Of a DNA stretch of 64,000 bases, positions 63,963-64,000 are shown piece after piece. This DNA is from Candidatus Mycobacterium wuenschmannii (GTDB lineage Bacteria > Actinomycetota > Actinomycetes > Mycobacteriales > Mycobacteriaceae), in NCBI RefSeq assembly GCF_030252325.1, contig NZ_CP126981.1:3782001-3846000 (forward strand). The letters run 5' to 3'. Below the pieces are notes generated by a model that saw only the letters and a program-made list of their open reading frames with translations, was not told the origin of the DNA and searched no databases. A program made the position numbers and the translations under genes. Each line of letters begins with the position of its first letter. The stretch's first letter is position 1.

Positions 63963-64000
63963 CCTAGCAAGTATTTAGCTGATCTATCAACTGTCGCGCG

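Noticed and set aside
1..64000. tRNA, rRNA, CRISPR arrays, transposases or integrases
   Set aside because: None seen; no repeat-spacer pattern, no transposase or integrase motifs, no cloverleaf recognised.

Overview
The window comes from a high-GC mycobacterium, most likely an environmental or fast-growing (Mycolicibacterium-type) species. Evidence: a QcrB homologue very close to that of M. tuberculosis, a CtpI-type giant P-type ATPase near an Rv0106/MRF-like CobW protein, zinc-independent ribosomal proteins behind Zur boxes, an Eis-family acetyltransferase, F420-type enzymes, and the mycobacterial family of S-adenosylmethionine methyltransferases. No rRNA, tRNA, CRISPR array or insertion sequence was seen. 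Most genes are accessory metabolism and regulation.

Layout. 0-8.7 kb: a TetR end, its probable operator and an MFS pump; a translationally coupled sulfate-binding protein and SulP permease; ketopantoate reductase; an Eis-like acetyltransferase; an aldo/keto reductase. 9-16 kb: an inositol-phosphatase, a second stand-alone qcrB, an AraC/VOC group, a tiny secreted Cys-repeat protein, a hemerythrin, and a MerR regulator fused to a PduO-type cobalamin adenosyltransferase with a tipA-like promoter. 17-26 kb: NUDIX and Ddn-like proteins, an HxlR-controlled flavin/F420 redox operon, an MFS pump and an alpha/beta hydrolase.

26.5-38.3 kb is the most unusual part. Two TetR regulators share one operator motif (three copies of ATTGACNNNNGTCAGT). 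Between and after them lie duplicated four-helix membrane proteins, two very small single-helix membrane proteins, a NorQ/NorD-type AAA+/VWA chaperone pair with no nitric-oxide reductase or Rubisco nearby, paired DapB-like dehydrogenases, a VOC protein, a P450, and a flavoprotein behind a KstR-type box. The arrangement suggests a membrane-linked, probably metal-dependent catabolic system that I cannot match to a known one.

38-44 kb holds methyltransferases (one frameshifted), a TetR with tandem operators, a DUF1707 protein and a hydrolase-cyclase fusion. 44.2-46.7 kb is the zinc-limitation (Zur) cluster. 46.7-57.5 kb has a two-protein carboxylate-reductase-like pair, a lipase-like hydrolase, an acyl-CoA ligase and ctpI. 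57.7-64 kb has an ECF sigma factor with a SnoaL tail, a DUF899 protein, a nitroreductase, a DUF417 protein, a secreted CHAP-like protein and two methyltransferases.
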